Shown: in pieces, positions 36,009 to 44,457 of the stretch
Numbering within the stretch: position 1 is the stretch's first letter
Layout: each line of letters begins with the position of its first letter
Source: Herbaspirillum sp. SJZ107
GTDB lineage: Bacteria; Pseudomonadota; Gammaproteobacteria; Burkholderiales; Burkholderiaceae_D
Length of the DNA: 64,000 bases
NCBI RefSeq assembly: GCF_006715485.1
Contig: NZ_VFNH01000003.1
Coordinates: 558,001 to 622,000, forward strand
Direction: 5' to 3'
Made by a program: the position numbers and the translations under genes
Notes under the pieces: model-generated
Database searches by the model: none
What the model saw: the letters and a program-made list of their open reading frames with translations, nothing else
Told to the model about the DNA's origin: nothing

Positions 36009-36084
36009 GCCGGCTTAGCTCATCAGGTAGAGCAGTTGATTTGTAATCATCAGGTGGCGGGTTCGAGTCCTGCAGCCGGCACCA
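36009..36084 (+). tRNA. tRNA-Thr (anticodon UGU)
   Basis: A 76-base tRNA with encoded CCA. The 7-bp acceptor stem GCCGGCT/AGCCGGC is perfect and the discriminator is A. The T-arm reads GGTTCGAGTCC and the anticodon loop TTTGTAA gives anticodon TGT, reading ACA. The second anticodon-stem pair (28-42) is a T-T mismatch. A terminator follows 12 bases after CCA. Confidence 0.96.
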
Positions 36085-36095
36085 AGAATCGTGCG

Positions 36096-36125
36096 AAAGC
36101 CCAGCCTACATGGTTGGGCTTTTTG
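36096..36125 (+). terminator. Terminator after tRNA-Thr
   Basis: AAAGCCCAGCC pairs with GGTTGGGCTTT (one G-T pair) around the loop TACAT and runs into a T-stretch. It also separates the tRNA from the converging TPR gene. Confidence 0.88.
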
Positions 36126-36150
36126 CTTTCTGGACTGCTCGACACGCCGC

Positions 36151-37983
36151 TTACAGCTGCGCCAACGCCGGCTCCCCGCCCTTCCCCAGCCAGGTCGTCT
36201 CGAAACGCCGCTGCGCCAGCTGCAGCGACACCGCATCCCCGCGCTGCCGGTACACCTCCATCAAGCCGCGCAGCGCCCAGCCATTGCTCGGCGTGCGCGC
36301 CAGCGATGCGCGGAACACGTCTTCCGCATCGTCCAGCCGGCCGGCGCGCAGCAAGGCCACGCCCAGCGACTGCCGCGCCGGGTAGTACCAGTATGGCGGC
36401 TCCATGTAGGGCAGTCCGTCCTGCACCGCGACCGCCTGGCGGTAGGCGGCCAGCGCCAGCGGCAGGTCGCCGCGTGCATCGGCCAGGCGGCCGGTGGCGA
36501 CGTAGCGGGCGGTCCGGACGATGTCCTGGGCCGGGATGCCCCATTGGTCAAACGGCTTGAAGTCGGCGCTGCGCTCCATGGTGGCCAGGGCATCGATCTC
36601 GCGTCGGCTCTCGGGCGCCATGCCCTTGCGCGCGAAGCCGACGGCGCGTGCGTAATGCCACATCGCCTGCACCAGCACCAGGTCCGGGCCGGGGTCCGGC
36701 AGGGCCACCAGCGTGTCGGCACTGCTGAACTGCACGTGCGAGAAGTATGGCGCTGCCTTCACCGGCTGGATCAGCGGGAATGTCGCCACCAGTTCGGCCG
36801 GTAACGATTTATCCAGTTTATGTGCGGCGTCCAGTGCGGTCTTGCCGTCGCCGCCCATCAAGGCAGAGACCATCACGAAGTGGATGTTGTGCGGGTAGTA
36901 GGCGCCCTTGTAGACCGGATCGCTGCCCGAGCGGCCGAAGTAGCGCTCGTCGACGGCCACCGCCTGCAGGTTGGCGTCCAGCGACTCTTTATACAGGCCG
37001 AGCCGGTAATAGATATGCGAGGGCATGTGCACGATGTGGCCGGCGCCGGGGATCTGCCTTGCCAGCAGGCGCGCGTAGGGCAAGGCGCGCTCGGGGTTGG
37101 ACGAGGCTTCCACCGCGTGGATGTAGTAGTGGGCGGCGCCCGGGTGGTTCGGGTTGTGCGCCAGCACGCGCTCGAGGGCGGCGATCATCTCCGGCGTGCG
37201 GCCCTTGGGCTGGGTACCGCCGGCCTGCCAGTAATCCCAGGGCGACAGGTCCATCAGTGCTTCGGCGTACAGAACCTGGATCGTGTCGTGGCTGGGAAAG
37301 GCGCGCGCCGCCTCGCCCATCGCGTCGGCATAGGCCTGGTCGAGCGGCTTGCGGTCTGCCGGCGGCGCCTCGGCGTAGCGTTTGGCGACGGCGCGGATCA
37401 CGGCCTGCTCGTGCGGCGTGACCGCGTCAAGCAGGGTGACGGCCTTGCTGGCCGCGGCGTAGGCCGGGGCCACCGCCTGCGGGAACATCGGCGCATTGAT
37501 GTTGGGCCCCAGCACCAGCGCCTCTCCCCAGTAGCACATGGCGCAGCCGGGATCGGCCTGCTGGGCGGCGCGGAAGGCGCGCGCGGCTTCGGCATGGTTG
37601 AAGGCAAAGGCCAGGCGGATGCCCTGGTCGAAATAGGCCTGGGCCGGCCTGCTGCGGGTGGTGATCGGCAGGTGGAATTTACCCAGGTCCTTGTACAGCG
37701 GCGGCGGGCTGTCGGCGCTGCCGTCGGCTTGCGCGGGCAATTGCTGGCCGGGCTGGAAGGGACGCGTTTCGGTCGGCGGCGGTTGGAGCTGGTTCTGGAC
37801 TTGCAGCAGGCTGGCGAGCAGGACCGGACGGCCGGCCTGGGCCGGGGTGCAGCTGGCGCCGCGGGCGAACAGGGGATCGAATGCAGACGGTGCCGTGCCC
37901 TGCTCGGCGGAGGTCGGGGACAGGGCCAGCAGCGTGGCGGCACCGGCAGCCGCCAACGCGGCCAGGATTCCAGGATTTCGCAT
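36151..37983 (-). CDS. Exported TPR repeat protein
   Basis: A 610-residue protein with a signal peptide (about 1-26). After a Pro/Gln-rich spacer, TPR-type helical repeats begin near 115 (AYFDQGIRLAFAFNHAEAARAF) and run to the C-terminus. A CAMCYWGEALVLGPNINAPM motif lies near 145; the CxxC is not followed by His, so it is not a c-type heme site. The histidine-containing motif AGHIVHMPSHIYYRLG is also conserved in appearance. The ribosome site is GGAGGAG. The function is unknown; a periplasmic binding or scaffold role is inferred. Confidence 0.8.
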   Translation of the reverse strand: MRNPGILAALAAAGAATLLALSPTSAEQGTAPSAFDPLFARGASCTPAQAGRPVLLASLLQVQNQLQPPPTETRPFQPGQQLPAQADGSADSPPPLYKDLGKFHLPITTRSRPAQAYFDQGIRLAFAFNHAEAARAFRAAQQADPGCAMCYWGEALVLGPNINAPMFPQAVAPAYAAASKAVTLLDAVTPHEQAVIRAVAKRYAEAPPADRKPLDQAYADAMGEAARAFPSHDTIQVLYAEALMDLSPWDYWQAGGTQPKGRTPEMIAALERVLAHNPNHPGAAHYYIHAVEASSNPERALPYARLLARQIPGAGHIVHMPSHIYYRLGLYKESLDANLQAVAVDERYFGRSGSDPVYKGAYYPHNIHFVMVSALMGGDGKTALDAAHKLDKSLPAELVATFPLIQPVKAAPYFSHVQFSSADTLVALPDPGPDLVLVQAMWHYARAVGFARKGMAPESRREIDALATMERSADFKPFDQWGIPAQDIVRTARYVATGRLADARGDLPLALAAYRQAVAVQDGLPYMEPPYWYYPARQSLGVALLRAGRLDDAEDVFRASLARTPSNGWALRGLMEVYRQRGDAVSLQLAQRRFETTWLGKGGEPALAQL

Positions 37984-38217
37984 GATCTACTCCTCCACAT
38001 CATCGACGTCGACGCTTTTTGCCGACAGAAGGAAGCGCAACGCGTGTCATGGAAGCTGGATGTGCATTAGAGCGCGGCTTGCATGGCCGGTTCCGTGGAT
38101 ATATGGAAGGCATGGGGTCAGTCAAACATGTGCAAGACATCATGAGTGTTTGACGGCAGCATCGTTGCCGGATAAGTTATGGAACAAGCATTCGCCCACC
38201 CATCCACGAGGTCATGC

Positions 38218-39150
38218 ATGCAGGAGCCCGACCGGCACACGCACCGCGTTCACGCCACTTCCAGCCGCGACCTGGTCGACGGTCAGGTCCGCTATGCATG
38301 GAAAAAATCGCTCTGGTTCAGTGCGATGGCACTGGCGGCGCTTGGCGGCGGCGTCGTGTATGCAAGCTGGCGCGGCCTGCTGCTGTTTGCGCTGTCGACC
38401 GCCGCCGTGCTGCTGCTCGGGCACTCGCTGGGCAGCCACCGCAAGCTGATCCACGACAGTTTTCAATGCCCGGCCTGGCTCGGCTATGGTCTGATCTGGT
38501 GCGGGGTACTGGTCGGCCTCGCCGGTCCACTCGGCCTGCTGCGCCAGCACGAACTGCGCGACTATGCCCAGCGCCAGCCAGATTGCCATCCTTACCTGCG
38601 CCACGGCGCCGGATTCTGGCACGATTTCTGGTGGCAGGTGCATTGCGACCTGGTGCTCGCGCGCGAACCGGCCGTGGTGCTCGAGCCGCGCATCGCCGGC
38701 GACCGCGTGCTGGCCTGGCTGGAGCGCACCTGGATGCTGCAGCAGCTGCCGCCGGCGCTGCTGCTGTATGCCTGGTGCGGCTGGGGTTTTGTCGTCTGGG
38801 GCGTGTGTGCGCGGGTGACGGCCGGCATCCTCGGCCATTGGCTGATCGGTTACTTTGCCCACAACCACGGCAGCATGCACCACGAGGTACAAGGCGCTGC
38901 GGTCCAGGGCCGCAATATCCGCTTCACGTCGCTGCTGACGATGGGCGAGTGCTGGCACAACAACCATCATGCGTTTCCGGGATCGGCGCGCCTGGGTTTG
39001 TACGCGGGTGAATGGGACCCGGGCTGGTGGCTGCTGTGCGGCCTGCGCCGCCTGGGACTGGTGTGGGCATTGCGCCTGCCCGAAGACTTGCCGCCGCGGC
39101 CGGAACTGAAGCGGCTGCGCGACGCCGGCTGGCGCCCAACCGCTGCCTGA
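38218..39150 (+). CDS. Fatty-acid desaturase-like membrane protein
   Basis: A 310-residue membrane protein with the histidine clusters of the membrane di-iron desaturase superfamily. These are H69-x4-H74 plus H79 (GHSLGSHRKLIH), histidines near 111 and 124 (RQHELRDY and DCHPYLRHG), HNHGSMHHE near 220, and WHNNHHAFP near 246. Hydrophobic segments lie at about 33-65, 88-106 and 195-215. The ATG at 38218 is preferred for its GAGG six bases upstream; an ATG at 38179 would add 13 residues. Substrate (acyl-CoA, acyl-ACP or lipid) is not evident. Confidence 0.78.
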   Translation: MQEPDRHTHRVHATSSRDLVDGQVRYAWKKSLWFSAMALAALGGGVVYASWRGLLLFALSTAAVLLLGHSLGSHRKLIHDSFQCPAWLGYGLIWCGVLVGLAGPLGLLRQHELRDYAQRQPDCHPYLRHGAGFWHDFWWQVHCDLVLAREPAVVLEPRIAGDRVLAWLERTWMLQQLPPALLLYAWCGWGFVVWGVCARVTAGILGHWLIGYFAHNHGSMHHEVQGAAVQGRNIRFTSLLTMGECWHNNHHAFPGSARLGLYAGEWDPGWWLLCGLRRLGLVWALRLPEDLPPRPELKRLRDAGWRPTAA

Positions 39151-39163
39151 GGCCAGCCTGGCG

Positions 39164-40183
39164 TCAGCGCGGCTCGACCACGCAGCAATCGAGGCCGTCG
39201 CGGTGCGTGAAGCTGAAGCGCACCGGCAGGAACAGCTCGATCACCTGGGCGTTGGTGCGCGCATGCAGCGAAGCCTGGTCTACCGTGAAGCCGCCGCCGC
39301 CCGCCAGTGCCAGCGGCAGCATCAGCTGGTCGCCCAGGTATTCGGCGACGGCGGCGCCGCTGGCGATATAGCGGCGCGCCTGGCCGACCGCCTGGCGCGC
39401 GACGTTTTCCGCGGTGACCGACTTTTCGCCGAAGGTGGTGAAGACTTCGGTCACGTGCTCGTACTCGAGGGTCAGCATCAGCGCATTGCCCGGCCCCTGC
39501 TCGTCGGGCAGGCGGCGCGCAAACAGCTGGTCGTCACCCCAGTTCATGCCCTGGCCGACGCACTCGAGTTCGCGCTGGGCGACGCGTGCCGGGATGCCGG
39601 CCGTGAAGCTCTCGACATACCCCTGCCTGCGCTCGCCGCGCGTCATCCATTCGCGCGGCGCCAGTCGGGCACACGGCTGGACCGTGGCGACCACTTCGCC
39701 GCCGCCGGCCGGATAGAAGCCGAAGCGCGCCAGCTGCAGGTCGATCTGCGCGCCCATCTCGGCCATGCGCGGGCACCAGGCGCGCTGCAGGAACTGCACC
39801 GGCGGCGCCATCGGGTTGTGGGTGCCGCCGCACACGCGCAGCGTCGACGGCGCCTCGGCATGCAGGAGCGCCGGCAGCACTGTCTGCAGCACCAGCGTGC
39901 AGCTGCCGGCGCTGCCGATCGCGAAGCGGTAGTCGCCGCCGCGCAGCGTGCCCGGAATGAATTCCAGGTCCTGGCTGCCGAGGCTTGCCCCGCTCACGTC
40001 GGCGCCGCAGACCTGGGCGGCGGCCTGCACCGCCACCAGGTGCTGGCGCATCAGGCCCGGCTTGCTGCGGTTGGCGCGGATGCGCTTGATGCGGAACGGC
40101 TGACCGGTGATCATGGCCAGCGTCAGCGACGTGCGCAGGATCTGGCCGCCGCCCTCGCCCAATGCGCCATCCAGTTCGATCAT
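39164..40183 (-). CDS. rtcA: RNA 3'-terminal phosphate cyclase RtcA
   Basis: A 339-residue enzyme that converts RNA 3'-phosphate ends to 2',3'-cyclic phosphates with ATP. The start MIELDGALGEGGGQILRTSL is diagnostic, as are RGGDYRFAIGSAGSCTLVLQ and GFYPAGGGEVVA. The nucleotidyl-accepting histidine is His307 (ASLHARTN), matching His309 of E. coli. The ATG at 40183 has AAAGGAG at seven-base spacing; the ATG six bases upstream is too close to it. It follows rtcB by 11 bases. Confidence 0.97.
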   Translation of the reverse strand: MIELDGALGEGGGQILRTSLTLAMITGQPFRIKRIRANRSKPGLMRQHLVAVQAAAQVCGADVSGASLGSQDLEFIPGTLRGGDYRFAIGSAGSCTLVLQTVLPALLHAEAPSTLRVCGGTHNPMAPPVQFLQRAWCPRMAEMGAQIDLQLARFGFYPAGGGEVVATVQPCARLAPREWMTRGERRQGYVESFTAGIPARVAQRELECVGQGMNWGDDQLFARRLPDEQGPGNALMLTLEYEHVTEVFTTFGEKSVTAENVARQAVGQARRYIASGAAVAEYLGDQLMLPLALAGGGGFTVDQASLHARTNAQVIELFLPVRFSFTHRDGLDCCVVEPR

Positions 40184-40194
40184 CCCCATCTCCT

Positions 40195-41442
40195 TTACCC
40201 CTTCACGCATACGATCTGCTTGAGCGTATGCACCACTTCGACCAGGTCGCTCTGCGCCTGCATCACGGCGTCGATGTCCTTGTAGGCCATCGGGATCTCG
40301 TCGATCACGGCGGCATCCTTGCGGCATTCGACGCCCTCGGTGGCGCGTACCTGGTCCTCGACCGAGTAGCGGCGCTTGGCCTCGGTGCGGCTCATCGTGC
40401 GCCCGGCGCCGTGGCTGCAGCTGTGGAAGCTGTCCGGATTGCCCTTGCCGCGCACAATATAACTCTTCGCGCCCATCGAGCCCGGAATGATGCCCAGCTC
40501 GCCTGCACGCGCCGACACCGCGCCCTTGCGCGTGACCAGCACTTCCTGGCCGAAGTGCTGCTCCTTCTGGACGTAGTTGTGGTGGCAGTTCACCGCTTCC
40601 AGGTGCGTCTCGAACGGTTTATGAATCACCGTGCGCACGGCCGCGATCAGGTTGCGCATCATGACTTCGCGGTTCATGCGCGCGAACTTCTGCGCCCAGC
40701 CGACCGCCTCGACGTAGTCGTCGTAGTGCTGCGTACCCTCCTTCAGGTAGGCCAGGTCCTTGTCGGGCAGGTTGGCGATGTGGGTACGCATGTCCTGCTT
40801 GGCCACCTCGATGAAATGGCTGCCGATCGCATTGCCGACGCCGCGCGAGCCCGAGTGCAGCATGAACCAGACGAAGCCTTCTTCATCGAGGCAGATCTCG
40901 ATGAAGTGGTTGCCGGTGCCGAGCGTGCCGAGGTGCTTGTAGTTATTCGTGTTCTTCAGCTTCGGGGTCTTCTGGCAGATGACGTCGAATTCGTCCTTCA
41001 GCGCCATCCAGGCCGTGTCGACCGCCTGCGGCGGCGTGTCCCACGAACCTTTGTCGCGGCCTTTGAAGCCACGCGTCTTGGGCGACATCCCGTGCGGCAC
41101 CGAGCGCTCGATCGCGCTGCGCAGCGGTCCCAGGTTGTCCGGCAGGTCGCGTGCAGCGAGCGTGGTCTTGGCCGCCATCATGCCGCAGCCGATGTCGACG
41201 CCGACCGCGGCCGGGATTACCGCGCCCAGGGTCGGGATCACGCTGCCGATGGTCGATCCTTTGCCCAGGTGGACGTCGGGCATGGCCGCCATGTGCTTGT
41301 AGATGAAGGGCATGCGCGCGGTGTTCGCCAGCTGCTGTTTGGCTTCTTCTTCGACCGGGACGCCGCGGGTCCACATCTTGACCGGGCGGCCGCCGGCCAC
41401 CTCGAGGGTATCGTAGTGCTGGTCTTTGTATGCTTGGTTCAT
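40195..41442 (-). CDS. rtcB: RNA-splicing ligase RtcB
   Basis: A 415-residue GTP-dependent ligase that seals 2',3'-cyclic phosphate and 5'-OH RNA ends during RNA repair. Metal and catalytic residues are visible: D83 and C86 in GVDIGCGM, the His motif NCHHNYVQKEQHFG, and the GMP-accepting histidine in FHSCSHGAGR. The C-terminus VCVKG is typical. The ATG at 41442 gives the normal N-terminus MNQAYK; an upstream in-frame start lacks family support. It is the second gene of the operon begun at 41690. Confidence 0.98.
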   Translation of the reverse strand: MNQAYKDQHYDTLEVAGGRPVKMWTRGVPVEEEAKQQLANTARMPFIYKHMAAMPDVHLGKGSTIGSVIPTLGAVIPAAVGVDIGCGMMAAKTTLAARDLPDNLGPLRSAIERSVPHGMSPKTRGFKGRDKGSWDTPPQAVDTAWMALKDEFDVICQKTPKLKNTNNYKHLGTLGTGNHFIEICLDEEGFVWFMLHSGSRGVGNAIGSHFIEVAKQDMRTHIANLPDKDLAYLKEGTQHYDDYVEAVGWAQKFARMNREVMMRNLIAAVRTVIHKPFETHLEAVNCHHNYVQKEQHFGQEVLVTRKGAVSARAGELGIIPGSMGAKSYIVRGKGNPDSFHSCSHGAGRTMSRTEAKRRYSVEDQVRATEGVECRKDAAVIDEIPMAYKDIDAVMQAQSDLVEVVHTLKQIVCVKG

Positions 41443-41483
41443 GATCGTGTTCTCTCGTGTCGACTGCATTGCTTGTCTGTGAC

Positions 41484-41690
41484 TTATTCGGTATCGGCCA
41501 GCGTGGTCAGCAGGTTGCGCCAGATGCGCCGTGCCTGCCAGGCCGGGATTGCGCCGGCGTCGTCGAACACCTTGATGCGGGCCGGTACGCCTTGTACGTC
41601 GATGCTGACCGACACGACCTGGTCGCCTGTCTGTGCGTTTTTTTGTTGCGTTGCGCTGCCGGCCCTGCCGACGCTGATAATCCAGCCCAT
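41484..41690 (-). CDS. Small protein leading the rtcBA operon
   Basis: A 68-residue protein of unknown function, starting MGWIISVGRAGSATQQ and ending WRNLLTTLADTE. It has a strong ribosome site (GAGGGAGAGCGATC) and lies between the sigma-54 promoter and rtcB, so it should be the first cistron of the RNA-repair operon. I see no catalytic motif; SVSIDVQGVPARIKVFDDAG may form a small beta sheet followed by a helix. A longer overlapping frame on the same strand (41507-41818) would start upstream of the promoter and is less likely. Confidence 0.65.
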   Translation of the reverse strand: MGWIISVGRAGSATQQKNAQTGDQVVSVSIDVQGVPARIKVFDDAGAIPAWQARRIWRNLLTTLADTE

Positions 41691-41740
41691 GATCGCTCTC
41701 CCTCTCGTTGATCTCGTTTATCTTGTTTGCTCCTTCTCTT

Positions 41741-41757
41741 TTGCAAGCGGCGTGCCA
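41741..41757 (-). promoter_or_regulatory. Sigma-54 promoter of the rtc operon
   Basis: Read on the minus strand the site is TGGCAC, five bases, TTGCAA. This matches the sigma-54 -24/-12 consensus TGGCAC-N5-TTGCA fully. It is placed about 50 bases upstream of the first cistron (start 41690). The divergent gene encodes RtcR, a sigma-54 activator that controls rtcBA in other bacteria. Confidence 0.9.
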
Positions 41758-41842
41758 GCGCCTGGACGGCAGCCGGTGGGAACGCCAAGTGCTTGATTGG
41801 CAAGCAAAAATGTTTCACGAGGGTTGACAGGGACGATCTTGG

Positions 41843-41857
41843 ATTCCAATATGGAAT
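41843..41857. repeat. Minor inverted repeat between rtc operon and rtcR
   Basis: ATTCCA and TGGAAT are separated by ATA. It lies about 90 bases upstream of the sigma-54 promoter with respect to rtcBA, next to a longer repeat at 41866. It may be a second activator half-site pair. Confidence 0.4.
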
Positions 41858-41865
41858 ATTCAGAA

Positions 41866-41883
41866 TTTATACGACCGTATAAA
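41866..41883. promoter_or_regulatory. Candidate RtcR-binding upstream activator sequence
   Basis: TTTATACG and CGTATAAA form a perfect 8-bp inverted repeat around AC. It lies about 110 bases upstream of the sigma-54 promoter, the normal distance for an enhancer, and 10 bases before the rtcR ATG, so it could also control rtcR itself. A further TTTATAAA follows directly. Confidence 0.65.
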
Positions 41884-41893
41884 CCTTTATAAA

Positions 41894-43519
41894 ATGAAGA
41901 ACAAGAAAATCGTCGTGATCGGTTTCGTCGGGACCCAGCTCGACAGCGGCAAGGGCAGCGCGCGCTGGGAAAAGTGGCGGCCGTCCGTCGCCCTCACCCA
42001 GCATGAGGATGTGGTCATCGACCGTTTCGAACTGCTGTGCAATCGCGGCTACGAGGGGCTGGTGCGGCAGGTGATCGAGGATATGGGGGCGGTGTCGCCG
42101 GAAACCCAGGTGGTGCCGCACACGCTGGCGCTGGACGACCCCTGGGATTTCGAGCAGGTCTACAGTGCGCTGTTCGATTTTGCCAGGGACTACCCCTTCG
42201 ATCCCGAGCGCGAGGAATACTGGGTCCACATCACTACCGGCACCCACGTGGTCCAGATCTGCATGTTCCTGATGACCGAGGCGAATTATTTTCCCGGGCG
42301 CCTGCTGCAGACCTCGCCCCCGCGCCGCCATGCGCCCGGCGCGCCGGGTTCGTTTGCGCTGATCGACCTCGATCTGTCGAAGTACGACCAGATCGCGCAG
42401 CGCTTTTCGCACGAGCAGCAGGAAGGCGTGGCTTTCCTGAAATCGGGCATCGCGACCCGCAATCCTCGCTTCAACGCGATGATCGACGAGATCGATCGGG
42501 TGGCGATCAAGTCGCGCGCGCCGATGCTGCTGATGGGTCCCACCGGTGCCGGCAAGTCCTTCCTGGCGCGGCGCCTGTATGAATTGAAGAAGGCGCGGCG
42601 CCAGCTCGACGGCAGGTTCGTCGAGATCAACTGCGCCACCCTGCACGGCGACGGGGCGGCGTCGACGCTGTTCGGCCACGTCAAGGGCGCTTTCACGGGC
42701 GCGGCCAGCGAGCGCGCCGGCCTGCTGCGCAGTGCCGGCAAGGGCCTGCTGTTCCTGGACGAGATCGGCGAACTGGGCCTGGACGAGCAGGCCATGCTGC
42801 TCAAGGCGATCGAGGAAAAGCGCTTCCTGCCGGTCGGCGCCGACCATGAGGTGCACAGCGATTTCCAGCTGATCGCCGGCACCAACCGCGACCTGGCGCG
42901 CGAAGTCGCGCGCGGGCGCTTCCGCGACGACCTGTTCGCGCGCATCAACCTGTGGACCTACGAATTGCCCGGACTGGCCGAGCGCCGCGAAGACATCGAG
43001 CCGAACATCGATTACCTGCTGCGCGCGTTCGGCGCCGAGCATGGGCAGATGGTCCGTTTCAACAAGGAGGCGCGCGACCGCTACATGCGCTTCGCCATGT
43101 CGGCACAGGCGCGCTGGAGCGGCAACTTCCGTGACCTGTCGGCTTCGGTGACGCGCATGGCCACGCTGGCCGAGGTCGGGCGCATCACCGGCGAGATCGT
43201 CGATGCCGAAGCGCTGCGCCTGGCGCGCCTGTGGCAGCCGGCCGTTGCCGGACCGGCGGACGGCTTGCAGGCCGGGGACGGCGATGCGGTCGATCTGGAT
43301 ACGCTGCTGGGCGAGGCCGCGGCGGCGCAGCTCGACCGCTTCGATGCGCTGCAGCTGCAGGCGGTGGTGCGCGTGTGCCGCGCATCGAAGTCGCTGTCGG
43401 AGGCGGGACGCAGCCTGTTCGCCGTCTCGCGCGAGGCCAAGCGCCAGCCGAACGATGCCGACCGGCTCAAGAAATACCTGGCCAGGTTCGGGCTGGCGTG
43501 GGACGCGCTGCACGCCTGA
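41894..43519 (+). CDS. rtcR: Sigma-54-dependent regulator RtcR
   Basis: A 541-residue activator of the RNA-repair operon. The N-terminal domain (about 1-180) is the RtcR/CARF-type sensor, which in this family responds to RNA ends or cyclic phosphates and represses the ATPase until bound. The AAA+ domain follows with Walker A GPTGAGKS (215-222), the sigma-54 contact loop GAFTGA (265-270) and Walker B LLFLDE (285-290). The C-terminus (about 455-541) should hold the DNA-binding helix-turn-helix. It diverges from its likely target operon. Confidence 0.96.
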   Translation: MKNKKIVVIGFVGTQLDSGKGSARWEKWRPSVALTQHEDVVIDRFELLCNRGYEGLVRQVIEDMGAVSPETQVVPHTLALDDPWDFEQVYSALFDFARDYPFDPEREEYWVHITTGTHVVQICMFLMTEANYFPGRLLQTSPPRRHAPGAPGSFALIDLDLSKYDQIAQRFSHEQQEGVAFLKSGIATRNPRFNAMIDEIDRVAIKSRAPMLLMGPTGAGKSFLARRLYELKKARRQLDGRFVEINCATLHGDGAASTLFGHVKGAFTGAASERAGLLRSAGKGLLFLDEIGELGLDEQAMLLKAIEEKRFLPVGADHEVHSDFQLIAGTNRDLAREVARGRFRDDLFARINLWTYELPGLAERREDIEPNIDYLLRAFGAEHGQMVRFNKEARDRYMRFAMSAQARWSGNFRDLSASVTRMATLAEVGRITGEIVDAEALRLARLWQPAVAGPADGLQAGDGDAVDLDTLLGEAAAAQLDRFDALQLQAVVRVCRASKSLSEAGRSLFAVSREAKRQPNDADRLKKYLARFGLAWDALHA

Positions 43520-43633
43520 AACCGCCGGATATGACGTTCCATGCCGCCGATGGCGCAGCCTGTCGCAATTGCGCTGCCGGAGCTGTGGGGCGTGCCTATA
43601 GTGGCTACAAGCGATCACTACTGGAGACATCCC

Positions 43634-44395
43634 ATGAACAATATCCTCGGCAGCGCCCTGCTGGCCACCACCCTGTCGCTGGCGATGCACGGCGCCGTGG
43701 CCGACGACGTCGTGCGGGAAACCCGCAACATCGACGCCGCCGTCTCGAAAGTCCACCTGGGCGGCGTCATCCGCCTCAACCTGCGCCAGGGACCGCCGTC
43801 GCTGGTACTGTCCGGCGAACGCCGCTACCTGGCGAAGATCAAGACTGTCCAGCGCGGCGACACGCTGGTCATCGACATGGACGACAACCTGCGCGTCAAC
43901 GGCAGTGCCGGCGACCTGCGCGCCGACCTGACGGTGCCGAACCTGCAGGAATTCGTGTCGCAGGGCCTCGGCTCGAGCGAGCTGTCGGGCTTCAGCGGCA
44001 ACCGCGTGACCCTGTCGCTGGACGGCGCCGGCGCGGTGCGGTTCACGGGGCAGTACCGCGACGTCGATGCGCGCCTGGGCGGGGTCGGCGGCCTGACGCT
44101 CGATCCGGGACAGGCGGAACGGGTCGAGCTGCACCTGGGCGGCGCCGGCCACATCACGGTCAGCGGCAGGACCCGGTTGCTGCGCGCGCACCTGGGCGGC
44201 ATCGGCGGGCTGGATGCGCAGGGGCTGCGTGCGGATACGGTCGACCTGGACATGTCGGGCCTGGGCGGTGCCAGCGTGTTCGCCAGGACCGCCGCCAACA
44301 TCAGCATGAGCGGTATGGGTTCGGCCACCGTGTATGGCAAGCCGGCGACGCGCAATGCCACCACCAACGGCTTCGGCAAGGTCAGCTGGCAGTGA
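43634..44395 (+). CDS. Exported GIN-domain (DUF2807) protein
   Basis: A 253-residue protein with a signal peptide (about 1-22, ending AVA) and a beta-helix-like GIN/DUF2807 domain. Repeated short strands with LGGVGGL, LGGAGHI, LGGIGGL and MSGLGGA mark the right-handed beta helix. The ATG at 43634 has TGGAG upstream. The cellular role of this family is unknown. A bidirectional terminator follows. Confidence 0.82.
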   Translation: MNNILGSALLATTLSLAMHGAVADDVVRETRNIDAAVSKVHLGGVIRLNLRQGPPSLVLSGERRYLAKIKTVQRGDTLVIDMDDNLRVNGSAGDLRADLTVPNLQEFVSQGLGSSELSGFSGNRVTLSLDGAGAVRFTGQYRDVDARLGGVGGLTLDPGQAERVELHLGGAGHITVSGRTRLLRAHLGGIGGLDAQGLRADTVDLDMSGLGGASVFARTAANISMSGMGSATVYGKPATRNATTNGFGKVSWQ

Positions 44396-44412
44396 GCCGA
44401 AACGTGAAATAA

Positions 44413-44442
44413 AAAAACAGGCGGCACTGGCCGCCTGTTTTT
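44413..44442. terminator. Bidirectional terminator between GIN and BON genes
   Basis: AAAAACAGGCGGC and GCCGCCTGTTTTT pair perfectly around the loop ACTG. A-runs and T-runs flank both sides, so it can serve both facing genes. Confidence 0.92.
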
Positions 44443-44457
44443 CTGGTAATGCGGACC

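Noticed and set aside
41507-41818. A 103-codon minus-strand frame overlapping the small first gene of the rtc operon
   Set aside because: It would start upstream of the sigma-54 promoter and lacks a ribosome site as good as that of the 68-residue frame.
41894-42430. CARF-type domain as a sign of a CRISPR system
   Set aside because: The domain belongs to RtcR, which sits with rtcBA; no repeat-spacer array or cas gene is visible in the window.
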